A stretch of 38,954 nucleotides of DNA. It comes from an uncultured Collinsella sp. GTDB taxonomy: Bacteria; Actinomycetota; Coriobacteriia; Coriobacteriales; Coriobacteriaceae. The stretch lies in NCBI GenBank assembly GCA_947001705.1, contig CAMQHT010000022.1:1-38954 (forward strand), written 5' to 3'. The translations under genes and the position numbers were made by a program. The notes below the pieces were generated by a model, which was not told where the DNA came from, searched no databases, and saw only the letters and a list, made by a program, of their open reading frames with translations. Positions 31,242 to 38,954 of this stretch are shown piece by piece (the first letter of the stretch is position 1; every line of letters starts with the position of its first letter).

Positions 31242-32978
31242 ATGTCGCAACTCGACCGCAGCCAACTGATCCCCGATCCGCAACAGCCCAGCAGGCAGCC
31301 CGGAGGCATCCAATCGCCCCGTCCCATTGCGCCAGCCCATGGTCAACAGCACGGCGCGGCAAATACCTCCCCGCGCCCCAATCAGGGCCAGCATCAGCAG
31401 CGTCAGCAGCGTTCCGCACATGGCGCCGGTCACAACCAGGGCCCTTCGCACACTCGAGTTTCTAACAACCGCGGCCCCGCCGACAACCGATCCGCAAAGG
31501 GCAATAAGACGGGCGGCAAGACGGCGTTCTTCGTCGTCCTCGGCCTTGTCGCTATCGTCTATATCGTGGGCGTCGTGGCGTTTTCGCAGATTGCCTACCC
31601 CAACACCACCATCGCCGGCGTCGATATCTCGTTTTCCAACGCCTCATCCGCCGCTACCAAGGTCAACTCAGCGTGGAAGCACTACAAGCTCACCGTTTCG
31701 GGTGAAGACTTTAGCTGGACCTATCAGCCCGAATCCGACGAGCCCATCGTCGACGGCGAGGCAGCTGCCCACGAGATTATCGGCAGCAACGAGCCGCTGC
31801 TGTGGCCTTCGCGCCTGATTGCCTCGCTCGGCGGCAAGAACGTTAGCTCGACCAAAAACGGTACCATCGACCTGGAACAGGACGTCGACCTGTCCATGCT
31901 CTCGGACGCCTTTGACCAAAAGCAGTTCGAGGAGGATCTGGGTGCCGCCATCGACGCATTCAACGAGGGCCGCACGGGTACCTTTGAGGCATCGAGCTCC
32001 TACGACGAGAAGGCGGGCAAGTTCACGATCGAGAAGGCCCGCTCCAACGAAAAGCTCAACCGCGAGCATGTCATTAAGTATGCGGAGATCGAGCTCGCGT
32101 CGCTGTCCGAGACCGTCGATCTTACGAAGCTCGGAAACGATGCCTACGAGCCGCTCAACGGCACACTCACCAACGACCAGATCCAGGCCGCATGCGATGC
32201 CGCCAACAACTTCCTGGGCGTTAACGTGACCCTTAAGCTCAACGGCAACGATGCCGGCAAGGTCGACGGCAGCTCGGTGCTGCAGTGGATCAGTTTTGCC
32301 GACCCCGCGAACCCCACACTTGACACCTCCCAGATCAGCAACTGGGCAGCAGACCTCGCCAATGGCTTTAACACCGTGGGCTCCACTCGTTGGTGGACGC
32401 GCGCCGATGGCAAGCAATGTGCCGTCGAAGGCGGTGACTTTGGTTGGTCTATCGATAGCAGCACGCTTGCCAAGCAGGTCGAGGATGCTATAAACAACAA
32501 GCAGACCGGCGAGATTGAGATCAATTACTCCCAGAAGGCCGACACCTTTACCGCCAAGGGCGAGCCCGATTGGAAGGCGTATATCGACGTCGACCTGTCC
32601 GAGCAGCACGCGCGCTACTACGACGAGAGCGGCAATATCGTTTGGGAGGCCAACTTTATTTCCGGCAAACCGGGCGAAGACGCCACCCCCGAGGGCGTGT
32701 GGCAGATCAACAGCAACGACGGCGCCACCAAGCTTATCGGCGCCAAGGACCCCAAGACCGGTAAGCCCAAATACGAGAGCCCGGTGAGCTACTGGATGCC
32801 GTTTGAGGGCAACATGGTTGGCTTCCACGACGCTACCTGGCAAAACGATTCGAGTTTCGATAGTGCCGAATCGTACAAATGGTGCGGTAGCCACGGCTGC
32901 ATCAATCTGCGCCTGGCCGATGCCAAGGCGCTCCACGACTGCATCAAAGTCGGTCTGTGCGTGGTCGTGCATTCCTAG
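31242..32978 (+). CDS. L,D-transpeptidase (YkuD family), membrane-anchored
   Basis: 578 aa. YkuD enzymes make 3-3 cross-links in peptidoglycan or attach proteins to it. Residues 1-88 are a Gln/Pro/His/Gly/Asn-rich, probably disordered cytoplasmic part. A transmembrane helix (about 94-115) follows. Then come about 330 residues that look like one or two YoaR/PG_binding_4-type domains, often found before YkuD. The catalytic domain (about 455-578) ends with the hallmark SHGCINL (H551, catalytic C553). ATG 31242 has AAGGAAA about eight bases upstream. It has its own -10 box and follows a terminator, so it is probably monocistronic. Topology puts the enzyme outside the membrane. Confidence 0.9.
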   Translation: MSQLDRSQLIPDPQQPSRQPGGIQSPRPIAPAHGQQHGAANTSPRPNQGQHQQRQQRSAHGAGHNQGPSHTRVSNNRGPADNRSAKGNKTGGKTAFFVVLGLVAIVYIVGVVAFSQIAYPNTTIAGVDISFSNASSAATKVNSAWKHYKLTVSGEDFSWTYQPESDEPIVDGEAAAHEIIGSNEPLLWPSRLIASLGGKNVSSTKNGTIDLEQDVDLSMLSDAFDQKQFEEDLGAAIDAFNEGRTGTFEASSSYDEKAGKFTIEKARSNEKLNREHVIKYAEIELASLSETVDLTKLGNDAYEPLNGTLTNDQIQAACDAANNFLGVNVTLKLNGNDAGKVDGSSVLQWISFADPANPTLDTSQISNWAADLANGFNTVGSTRWWTRADGKQCAVEGGDFGWSIDSSTLAKQVEDAINNKQTGEIEINYSQKADTFTAKGEPDWKAYIDVDLSEQHARYYDESGNIVWEANFISGKPGEDATPEGVWQINSNDGATKLIGAKDPKTGKPKYESPVSYWMPFEGNMVGFHDATWQNDSSFDSAESYKWCGSHGCINLRLADAKALHDCIKVGLCVVVHS

Positions 32979-33032
32979 CACATCACGCGTGTCACAACAA
33001 AGCTCAGCGTCACCTACCTTTCGATGCTGAAA

Positions 33033-33072
33033 GAATCGCGCCTGTGCGCCCGCCCCAACCGGTGGGCGCATA
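33033..33072 (+). promoter_or_regulatory. Leader of the MacAB-like operon: -10-like box and stem-loop
   Basis: AAGAAT (33033-33038) resembles a -10 box. TGCGCCCGCC (33047-33056) pairs with GGTGGGCGCA (33063-33072), 10 bp with one G-T pair and a 6-nt loop. It lies 34 bases before the start codon. Confidence 0.4.
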
Positions 33073-33106
33073 TACTTATCGCGGTAAGTTCTATAAAGGA
33101 GACGCT

Positions 33107-34522
33107 ATGTCGAATGTCCCCACCATCACCCCGGGTCCCGACGATACCGGGCGCGTGCCGGAAGGCGCAACTGAAACTCTACCGCTCATCACAAGCGCCC
33201 CCACGGCACAGCAAAACGACGACGAGCAAGGTAACGCCGGAATATCCGACGATGAGGCTTACGCAAAGCTCAAGGCCAAGCGCGCGGAGCGGCGCCGCAA
33301 AAAGCTCGTCCGCCGCGGCATCGCTGCCGGCATCGTGGGCGGCATTGTCCTAATAGCCATTATTGTGAGCGTTGTCCTCAATTCGCAGCCGCAATCTGCA
33401 GGTGAACCTGTTACCGACATGGTCATGGAAGGCACCTTTACCACGACTGTCGAGGCAAAAGGACAGCTCAAGCCAATTTCTGCCTCAGTGGTCTCCCCTT
33501 CTGTCGACGGCACGGTAGCATCGATCAACGTGCAAGCCGGCCAGTCCGTCAACGAGGGCGACGTGCTTATGACCATTAAAAACGACGAGCTCGATCGCAA
33601 CGTTTCCGAGGCGCAGCGTGCGGTCGCGGCTGCCCAGGAAGACCTCGCCAACGCACAGAAAGCGGTAGCTGCCGCCCAAGCCGCTCCGGCGACTGACACA
33701 GATGCGTCAGGCGCGACTGGCGCTAGCGGCACCGCCGACACGAGTGCCATCTCGAGCGCCCAACGCAACCTAGCCTCGGCCCAGGCGACCCTGGACCAAG
33801 CCAACGCCAAAGCCGCCGAGCGCACGGTAACCGCGCCCAGCTCGGGTAGCATCGTCGAGCTCAACGCCAAAGTGGGAGCCACGGTGACCGGAGGCATGGT
33901 CATGGGCGAAGGCGACACGAGCGGCGGCAAGCAGTGCATGCAGATCGCCGACCTCTCCAAGATGAAGGTCACCGTTCAGGTGGGTGAAAAGGATATCGCC
34001 AAGATCGCCGTGGGCCAGAGCGCCAACGTTACCTATCCCGCGTTTCCCGATATCGTGAGCCAGGGCACCGTCACGGCTATCGCGTCGGTGGCAAACTCCG
34101 ACGCCGCCAACGGCGGCGGCAGCAGCGTGACCTTTAACGTCGACATCCTCATTGAAGCACCCGACAGCCGCCTTAAGCCCGGTATGACTGCCGAGGTCTC
34201 GGTGGTGACCAAGCAGCTTGACGACGTGGTCATGGTGCCCACCATGGCGCTGATGACCGAGGACGGCGAGCACTATTACGTCAATCTGGCCACCGATGAC
34301 GAAGGCAAGGAGACGCGACGCGTGAAGGTGACCATTGTGACGCAAAACGATAACGACGCCGTAGTCGGAAAGACGCAAGTCAAGCGCGACGAGCAAGGCA
34401 ACGAAATCAACCCCGACGTGCCGGTTACCAAGCTGCGCGATGGCGACACCATCGTAATGGATACTGGCGCGGGCATGACGGCAGACGGCGGCAACGGCAT
34501 GCCTGCCGACGAGGGCATGTAA
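33107..34522 (+). CDS. MacA-like membrane fusion protein (HlyD family)
   Basis: 471 aa. In MacAB-type exporters this protein links the permease to the outside. A cytoplasmic Lys/Arg-rich N-terminus is followed by a transmembrane helix (about 71-92), a half lipoyl domain (ASVVSPSVDGTVASINVQAGQSVNEGDVL) and a long Ala/Gln-rich helical hairpin (about 160-240). The second lipoyl half is RTVTAPSSGSIVELNAKVGATV, followed by beta-barrel domains. The C-terminus is Gly/Met/Asp-rich. ATG 33107 has AAAGGAG six bases upstream; the longer in-frame start at 32957 overlaps the previous gene. TAATG joins it to the ATPase gene. Confidence 0.88.
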   Translation: MSNVPTITPGPDDTGRVPEGATETLPLITSAPTAQQNDDEQGNAGISDDEAYAKLKAKRAERRRKKLVRRGIAAGIVGGIVLIAIIVSVVLNSQPQSAGEPVTDMVMEGTFTTTVEAKGQLKPISASVVSPSVDGTVASINVQAGQSVNEGDVLMTIKNDELDRNVSEAQRAVAAAQEDLANAQKAVAAAQAAPATDTDASGATGASGTADTSAISSAQRNLASAQATLDQANAKAAERTVTAPSSGSIVELNAKVGATVTGGMVMGEGDTSGGKQCMQIADLSKMKVTVQVGEKDIAKIAVGQSANVTYPAFPDIVSQGTVTAIASVANSDAANGGGSSVTFNVDILIEAPDSRLKPGMTAEVSVVTKQLDDVVMVPTMALMTEDGEHYYVNLATDDEGKETRRVKVTIVTQNDNDAVVGKTQVKRDEQGNEINPDVPVTKLRDGDTIVMDTGAGMTADGGNGMPADEGM

Positions 34523-35295
34523 TGCGCCCCGTCATCGACATCCGCAACGTGCACCGCATCTTTGAGAGCGAAGCCGGTTGCGCCCACATCCTGCACAACG
34601 TGAGCCTGGCAGTAGACCCCGGCGAGTTCGTCGCCATCACCGGCCCCTCGGGCTCGGGCAAGTCGACGCTCATGAACATCCTGGGTTGCTTGGACAAGCC
34701 GACGGCGGGCGACTATTACCTGCAGGGGCTCAATGTCGCCGAACTCGACGATGATGAGCTCACCGAAGTGCGCGCGCTGAGCATTGGCTTTGTCTTTCAG
34801 AGTTTCAACTTGCTGCCGCGCCTGTCGGTTATCGAAAACGTCATGCTGCCGCTGTCCTACACCAATGTGCCGCGCAACCAGCGCGAGATGCGCGCCGTGC
34901 ACGCACTGCAAGCCGTCACGCTACCGGTCGACCATTGGGACCACCGCATATCAGAACTCTCTGGTGGACAGATGCAGCGCGTTGCCATCGCGCGCGCCCT
35001 CGTCAACGATCCGCCCATCATCCTGGCCGACGAGCCCACGGGAAACCTAGACTCGACAACTGGGGCACTCGTCATGGAAACCTTCCATAAGCTCCAAGAA
35101 CGAGGCAAGACCATCGTACTCATCACGCACGACCCGGGCATTGCTGCCGAGGCCGACCGTGCCGTGACTATCCGCGACGGGCGAATCCATGACGGCGCAT
35201 ATATCGCACATGCGCCGAATACGCTACGCGGAGCCGTCAACAGCCTACCCGCGATTTGCGTACCTTCTACACCGCCGAAAGGAGCAGAGGCATGA
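34522..35295 (+). CDS. MacB-like ABC transporter ATP-binding protein
   Basis: 257 aa. Energises the exporter. Walker A GPSGSGKST (41-49), Q-loop FVFQSFNLLPRLSVIENV, signature LSGGQMQRVAIARALVNDP, Walker B IILADEPTGNLDS and H-loop LITHDPG. This is the LolD/MacB class. Its start overlaps the previous stop (TAATG) and its stop overlaps the permease start (ATGA), so all three genes are translated together. The substrate (antimicrobial peptide, lipid or other) is not evident. Confidence 0.94.
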   Translation: MRPVIDIRNVHRIFESEAGCAHILHNVSLAVDPGEFVAITGPSGSGKSTLMNILGCLDKPTAGDYYLQGLNVAELDDDELTEVRALSIGFVFQSFNLLPRLSVIENVMLPLSYTNVPRNQREMRAVHALQAVTLPVDHWDHRISELSGGQMQRVAIARALVNDPPIILADEPTGNLDSTTGALVMETFHKLQERGKTIVLITHDPGIAAEADRAVTIRDGRIHDGAYIAHAPNTLRGAVNSLPAICVPSTPPKGAEA

Positions 35296-36506
35296 GCACC
35301 CGCGATCTTGTCCAAGAAGCCCTGCACTCGCTCGAGGCCAACAAGGGACGTAGCCTGCTCACCATCCTGGGCATCGTCATTGGCATCGCCTCGGTCATAG
35401 CCATGACCTCGCTCATCGGCGGCATCCAAAACAGCTTGGTCAACAGCTTGGGCCTCAATGCGGCCCGCATGGTGCAGATCTACTCGTCCCAAGAGCTCAC
35501 CGATTCGGATGTCGAGAAGCTGCGCAAGACGGTGCCGCAAATCGAGCAGATCGGCATCGTCGACAGCGCCTATTCCGAGTACAAAGTTAGAGATAAGAGC
35601 TATACCGTCATGGCCCAAGGTGTCGATAGTGACATGCTCGATGCCGTGGGCGCCAGCAAGATCGTTGCCGGTCGCACCTATAACGACATCGAGTCCAAAT
35701 CCGGCGCGCGCGTGGCGCTCATTGGCCGCGGCGGCGCCGATCAACTGTACGGCAACGAACAGGACGCGATCGGCAAGACCATCAAGGTTTCAAGCGGAGA
35801 CGTGCAGATTATTGGCGTTATCGACGGTGGCAACGACTCCATGGGCTCACTGAGCCTGTTCATGCCCCGAGCGACGATCTCCGAGCTCTACGGCGATGAC
35901 AATCCGTCGTTTCCCAGCGTGACGGCGCTCGCCACCGAGGGCACCGATATGGATGAGCTCTGCAAAACGATCGAGTCCAAGGTGCGCAGCATGAAGGGCA
36001 TCTCGGAAGACGACGAGTACGACAGCGTGTCGGCAAGCTCCATGAAGAGCGCTATCGATGCCCTCAACTCCTTTATGAGCGCCTTCTCGCTCATCATGGG
36101 CGCCGTTGCGGGCATTTCGCTCCTTGTGGGCGGAATCGGCATTATGAACATGATGCTCACCAACGTGACCGAGCGCATTCGCGAAATTGGCATTCGCCGG
36201 GCCCTGGGCGCAAGCCGACGCGATATCACGGCCCAGTTCCTGGCCGAATCCTCGGCGCTGTGCATCACCGGCGGCATTTTAGGTGTCGTGATTGGCTATC
36301 TGCTGGCCTGGGGGCTCACGTTCTTTGCGGCGAGCTCGGGCATTATGAACGAGTTAGGGGCCACTGGGACGATTACGCCGAGCTTCTCCATTACGACCGT
36401 GCTGATCGCGTTTGCCGTATCGGTCGGCATCGGCGTGATCTTTGGCTTCTACCCCGCGCGCCGCGCCGCAAAGCTCGATCCAGTCGAGTGCCTGCGCTAT
36501 CAGTAA
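35292..36506 (+). CDS. MacB-like ABC transporter permease (FtsX domain)
   Basis: 404 aa. It has four transmembrane helices in the MacB layout: one near the N-terminus (about 20-42), then an extracellular MacB_PCD domain of about 220 residues, then three at the C-terminus (GAVAGISLLVGGIGIMNMM, GGILGVVIGYLLAWGLTFF, LIAFAVSVGIGVIFGFYP). The typical end PARRAAKLDPVECLRYQ is present. ATG 35292 has AAAGGAG a few bases upstream; the in-frame start at 35256 lies inside the ATPase gene. It is convergent with a TetR gene. Confidence 0.93.
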   Translation: MSTRDLVQEALHSLEANKGRSLLTILGIVIGIASVIAMTSLIGGIQNSLVNSLGLNAARMVQIYSSQELTDSDVEKLRKTVPQIEQIGIVDSAYSEYKVRDKSYTVMAQGVDSDMLDAVGASKIVAGRTYNDIESKSGARVALIGRGGADQLYGNEQDAIGKTIKVSSGDVQIIGVIDGGNDSMGSLSLFMPRATISELYGDDNPSFPSVTALATEGTDMDELCKTIESKVRSMKGISEDDEYDSVSASSMKSAIDALNSFMSAFSLIMGAVAGISLLVGGIGIMNMMLTNVTERIREIGIRRALGASRRDITAQFLAESSALCITGGILGVVIGYLLAWGLTFFAASSGIMNELGATGTITPSFSITTVLIAFAVSVGIGVIFGFYPARRAAKLDPVECLRYQ

Positions 36507-36519
36507 TGCAATCCCCCTG

Positions 36520-36585
36520 AGTTGCGGTGAAATAGGGAGTGTTTAAGCTGTTAAAAGGCCTATTCAGTCCTTATTTCACCGCAAC
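36520..36585. repeat. Palindromic repeat, copy 2
   Basis: Arms AGTTGCGGTGAAATAGGGA (36520-36538) and TCCTTATTTCACCGCAACT (36567-36585), one mismatch, match copy 1 at 20308-20374. Flanking bases extend the pairing here to 36511-36596 (ATCCCCCTG with CAGGGGGGAT). It lies between the convergent permease and TetR genes, where it may also stop transcription from both sides. Confidence 0.8.
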
Positions 36586-36608
36586 TCAGGGGGGATAAGG
36601 CGCTAGTG

Positions 36609-37220
36609 CTATTCGAAACGAGATTCCAGACTCGATAGTCCATTCAACGTCAGGTCGTTGGCGACCGCCGAGACGCGCTCGATGGGAACCGAGCCATCGG
36701 ACAACGCCCACGTGCGATAGATGCCGATAATGCCGGACAGCAAAAACGCCAGGTAGTAATCGAACATCTCGTCCTTTAGACCCTCGGGCAGCAGATCGCG
36801 CTCAGCGATCTCGTGCTCGAGCGGCACACGCAGACGAGCCATAAAGTCGTCAAGCGGAATGTTTTCGATCAACTGGCGATTAAGCACCAGGTTGTTGCAC
36901 AGCGCCTCGTTAACGGTCTTGAAAAAGGACGCCGCCGCGCCAAGTGCGCGCTCGTTGGTGTCGCCGCCCATGGAGGAAAGCGTCTTCTCGACTGAATCGA
37001 CGATCATCTCGACCACATCGACGGCAATGGCGTCGAGCAAGCCGTCGACCGTGCCAAAGTGCACGTAGAAGGTCTTACGGTCGACATTTGCCTCGCGCGC
37101 GATAGCGCTCACCGTAATATCGGCCAGGGGCTTTTCCATAAGCAGTCGCTCAAACGCCGAAAGAATCGCATTGCGACTACGGACGATACGACGGTCAAGG
37201 CGCGGTTTGGTGGTAGCCAT
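36609..37220 (-). CDS. TetR-family transcriptional regulator
   Basis: 203 aa. The N-terminal helix-turn-helix (about 13-58) reads ILSAFERLLMEKPLADITV followed by SAIAREANVDRKTFYVHFG. The C-terminal ligand domain is unlike named members. It is probably a repressor. ATG 37220 has AAGGGGA about eight bases upstream. It faces the MacAB-like operon tail to tail, so control of that exporter is possible but position alone does not show it. An inverted repeat GATAATC/GATTATC (37274-37280, 37291-37297) in its upstream region could be its own operator. Confidence 0.88.
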   Translation of the reverse strand: MATTKPRLDRRIVRSRNAILSAFERLLMEKPLADITVSAIAREANVDRKTFYVHFGTVDGLLDAIAVDVVEMIVDSVEKTLSSMGGDTNERALGAAASFFKTVNEALCNNLVLNRQLIENIPLDDFMARLRVPLEHEIAERDLLPEGLKDEMFDYYLAFLLSGIIGIYRTWALSDGSVPIERVSAVANDLTLNGLSSLESRFE

Positions 37221-37356
37221 AGACGAGTCCCCTTCATGTCAACAGCCCACCTGTAAGTCCTCTACATGTGGGAGATAATCAACGTAAGAGGATTATCCTA
37301 CAACTCACATCGCAATGACGAGCGTCATCAAGAACGCACGACTCGCCGACCGGGCC

Positions 37357-38649
37357 CTAAGATCGCTTCTTTTTATTGAGCGCCGCCGGGGAAACGCGAA
37401 TGCCGTCGCCAGTCTGGCGAACGTAGGTCTGGCGTGCCGGCTTAGGGGCCACAGCAGGCTTTTGAGCACGTTGATTGGGATCAACGGTAACCTGGCACGC
37501 AGGATGTGCCTTAACGGGCGTAGAGGGCGTCTGAGGCGTGCGCCCGAGCTTGCGCATCATACGGTCCCAGCGTGCATGGATACTCTCGTTGTGAGCGCTC
37601 TTAAGGCCCAGCAGCGGGGCGGCCAAAATGGTCGGCGCGATAAAGGTGATCAGACGCCACAGCAGATAGCCGGCAGTCGATGCCGTGCCAAAAAAGTGAC
37701 CCAAAAACAATGCGAAGCCACCCTCGGCGCCACCAGTGCCGCCGGGCAGCGGAACGGCGGAGCTCAGCAGCTGGACAAAGGCGCTCGCAGCCATGACCGA
37801 GAAAAAGTCGACTTCGTGGTGGCCAAAAGAGAGCATCAAAAAGTACGGAACCAGGTAGAAAAACGCCAGCTGCAGCATAGTGATGACGACCGTGAGCAGC
37901 ATGGACGAAAAATGGCCGGCAGATAGTTTGAATTTCTCGGAAAACGAGTAGATCTCGCCATCGACAAAGGTGCGCCAGCCCTCGATCTTTGTGGCCGAGA
38001 CGCCCACGCGCTCGAGCCAATTGATGATGCAATGAGCGACGCGCGTGACGGTCTTGGGCATCAACGCCACGGCAAAGATGCCGAGTAGGATGCAGCAGTG
38101 ACCGCCAAAGCTAAAGACGCACAGCAGCGTCATGTCGCCATAACGCTCGGCGAAAAACGGCATGCGGGCGAGCAGCAGAATGGCACCCCATGCCACCAGG
38201 CCAAACTGGTACACGATAAAGCGGGTGAACTGCGTGGCACCCGCTTCGCCCACGTTTTGGCCGGCTTTGGTAAGGCGGTAAATTTGAGCAGGCGTAGAGC
38301 CCATCATCATGGGTGTCAGGTTGCCAAAGAAGATGCCGCTCGCCTCGACCGAAATGAGGTCGCGGATGCCGACGGGCGAATCGGGGTCGAGCCAAACGGC
38401 GATCGCGTACGCCACGATGCCAAAAACGAGATACAGAAACATACAAAAGCATGCGGCGAAGAGCCAGGGCATCTGAACGCTGGACATAGCGGCCCAAAAC
38501 TGCCCCATCTGCCCGGTCACGACCAGATAGACGATATACCCGATCAGCACAACGCCGATGAAGATGGCGCCGCGACGCGCGCTCTTGTTGTCATCGCCGC
38601 CAGAAACCTCGACCTGGGGCTTTGGGCTATGCTGAGAGGACTCCGTCAT
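37357..38649 (-). CDS. Lysylphosphatidylglycerol synthase TM-like membrane protein (flippase-like, UPF0104)
   Basis: 430 aa from ATG 38647-38649, with AAGGAG about six bases upstream; a longer frame to 38778 would run into the tRNA terminator. About eight hydrophobic helices (for example GAIFIGVVLIGYIVYLVV, PWLFAACFCMFLYLVFGIVAY, SSMLLTVVITMLQLAFFYLV) and the family pattern PLPGGTGGAEGGFALFL. No catalytic synthase domain is attached, so it is probably not MprF itself; homologues are annotated as flippase-like. The C-terminal 70 residues are basic and Pro/Lys-rich, probably cytoplasmic. A minus-strand TACAAT (38683-38688) is a possible -10 box. Confidence 0.82.
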   Translation of the reverse strand: MTESSQHSPKPQVEVSGGDDNKSARRGAIFIGVVLIGYIVYLVVTGQMGQFWAAMSSVQMPWLFAACFCMFLYLVFGIVAYAIAVWLDPDSPVGIRDLISVEASGIFFGNLTPMMMGSTPAQIYRLTKAGQNVGEAGATQFTRFIVYQFGLVAWGAILLLARMPFFAERYGDMTLLCVFSFGGHCCILLGIFAVALMPKTVTRVAHCIINWLERVGVSATKIEGWRTFVDGEIYSFSEKFKLSAGHFSSMLLTVVITMLQLAFFYLVPYFLMLSFGHHEVDFFSVMAASAFVQLLSSAVPLPGGTGGAEGGFALFLGHFFGTASTAGYLLWRLITFIAPTILAAPLLGLKSAHNESIHARWDRMMRKLGRTPQTPSTPVKAHPACQVTVDPNQRAQKPAVAPKPARQTYVRQTGDGIRVSPAALNKKKRS

Positions 38650-38754
38650 GAGGCTCCTTCTGACCGTCAAAGTATCTGGCCTATTGTACCCGTATGGGAG
38701 ATGAGCAAAACGTAAAGCTATGAGGCAAATGGGATTAACAGACCAGCCCACACG

Positions 38755-38791
38755 CAACAAAAAACCCGACCTTCTCACGAAAGGCCGGGTA
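38755..38791 (-). terminator. Terminator of the tRNA-Glu genes
   Basis: On the minus strand ACCCGGCCTT pairs with AAGGTCGGGT (one mismatch or G-T pair) around a short loop, followed by TTTTTTG. It lies just downstream of tRNA-Glu. Confidence 0.8.
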
Positions 38792-38800
38792 TCTAAAACA

Positions 38801-38877
38801 TGGTAGCCCGTACCAGATTCGAACTGGTGATCTCCGCCTTGAGAGGGCGGCGTCCTAAACCGCTAGACGAACGGGCC
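38801..38877 (-). tRNA. tRNA-Glu (anticodon CTC)
   Basis: 77 nt on the minus strand including encoded CCA. The acceptor GGCCCGT pairs with ACGGGCT, the D arm has TCGTCTAGCGG, the anticodon stem CCGCC/GGCGG encloses CTCTCAA (anticodon CTC, reading GAG), and the T arm is ACCAGTTCGAATCTGGT. Confidence 0.95.
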
Positions 38878-38899
38878 ATAAGCCTCAGCAGAAAAGAAG

Positions 38900-38954
38900 T
38901 GGTAGCCCGTACCAGATTCGAACTGGTGATCTCCGCCTTGAGAGGGCGGCGTCC
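38900..38954 (-). tRNA. Second tRNA-Glu (CTC), cut by window end
   Basis: The 3' 55 nt of a tRNA identical over this length to the copy at 38801-38877, including CCA, T arm and anticodon loop. The 5' part lies beyond the window. The tandem copies are 22 bases apart and probably form one transcript. Confidence 0.92.

Noticed and set aside
31205..31465. 86-codon open frame on the plus strand overlapping the start of the L,D-transpeptidase gene
   Set aside because: Overlaps the real gene in another frame, lacks a ribosome site, and its sequence is the frame-shifted shadow of the low-complexity head.

Overview
The window is GC-rich (39 G/C in the 60 bases from 10081) with one AT-rich island (19 G/C in the 60 bases from 19561). 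It looks like a chromosomal segment of a Coriobacteriia actinobacterium, most likely Collinsella or a close relative. That assignment is an inference from gene content and codon use, because no rRNA or other decisive marker is present. No phage, integrase, plasmid or CRISPR genes were found.

Layout. (1) 1-3890, minus strand: the head of an exopolysaccharide or capsule operon. A long untranslated leader carries a large hairpin, followed by a LoaP-type NusG paralogue, a phosphoglycosyl transferase, a GT2 glycosyltransferase and a GT4 glycosyltransferase that runs off the left edge. (2) 3885-5411, minus: tRNA-Ala(GGC) with its terminator, thiamine pyrophosphokinase and a HAD phosphatase. (3) 5412-18843, plus: a complete glycogen cluster of branching enzyme (glgB), phosphorylase (glgP), ADP-glucose pyrophosphorylase pair (glgC, glgD), glycogen synthase (glgA) and a single-chain GH13 + GH77 fusion. 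GlgB and GlgA carry long Lys/Ala/Pro/Thr-rich C-terminal tails. (4) 18932-20374: a small FmdB zinc ribbon gene, then an AT-rich, frameshifted membrane or surface gene beside a palindromic repeat. (5) 20381-27592, minus: rsmB and fmt, priA and def, and gltX. (6) 27859-36506, plus: metK, L-serine dehydratase, an L,D-transpeptidase, and a MacA/MacB-like three-gene exporter. (7) 36520-38954: a second copy of the palindromic repeat, then on the minus strand a TetR regulator, a flippase-like membrane protein and two tandem tRNA-Glu(CTC) genes, the last cut by the window end.

How the genes work together. GlgC/GlgD make ADP-glucose, GlgA polymerises it and GlgB branches the chain. GlgP phosphorolyses outer chains and the GH13-GH77 protein should hydrolyse and rearrange the remaining dextrins, so synthesis and breakdown are encoded together. 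TGGTAAAAC-type half-sites occur before both glgB and the fusion gene, which suggests one shared regulator. The capsule operon is probably controlled by LoaP acting on the RNA leader.

Most unusual points: the LoaP gene next to a 25-bp-paired leader hairpin; histone-H1-like tails on two glycogen enzymes; an apparent His-to-Gly change in GlgB region I; the GH13-GH77 fusion; GC-rich stem-loops just ahead of at least eight plus-strand genes; several different long palindromes between genes; and the frameshifted AT-rich gene.
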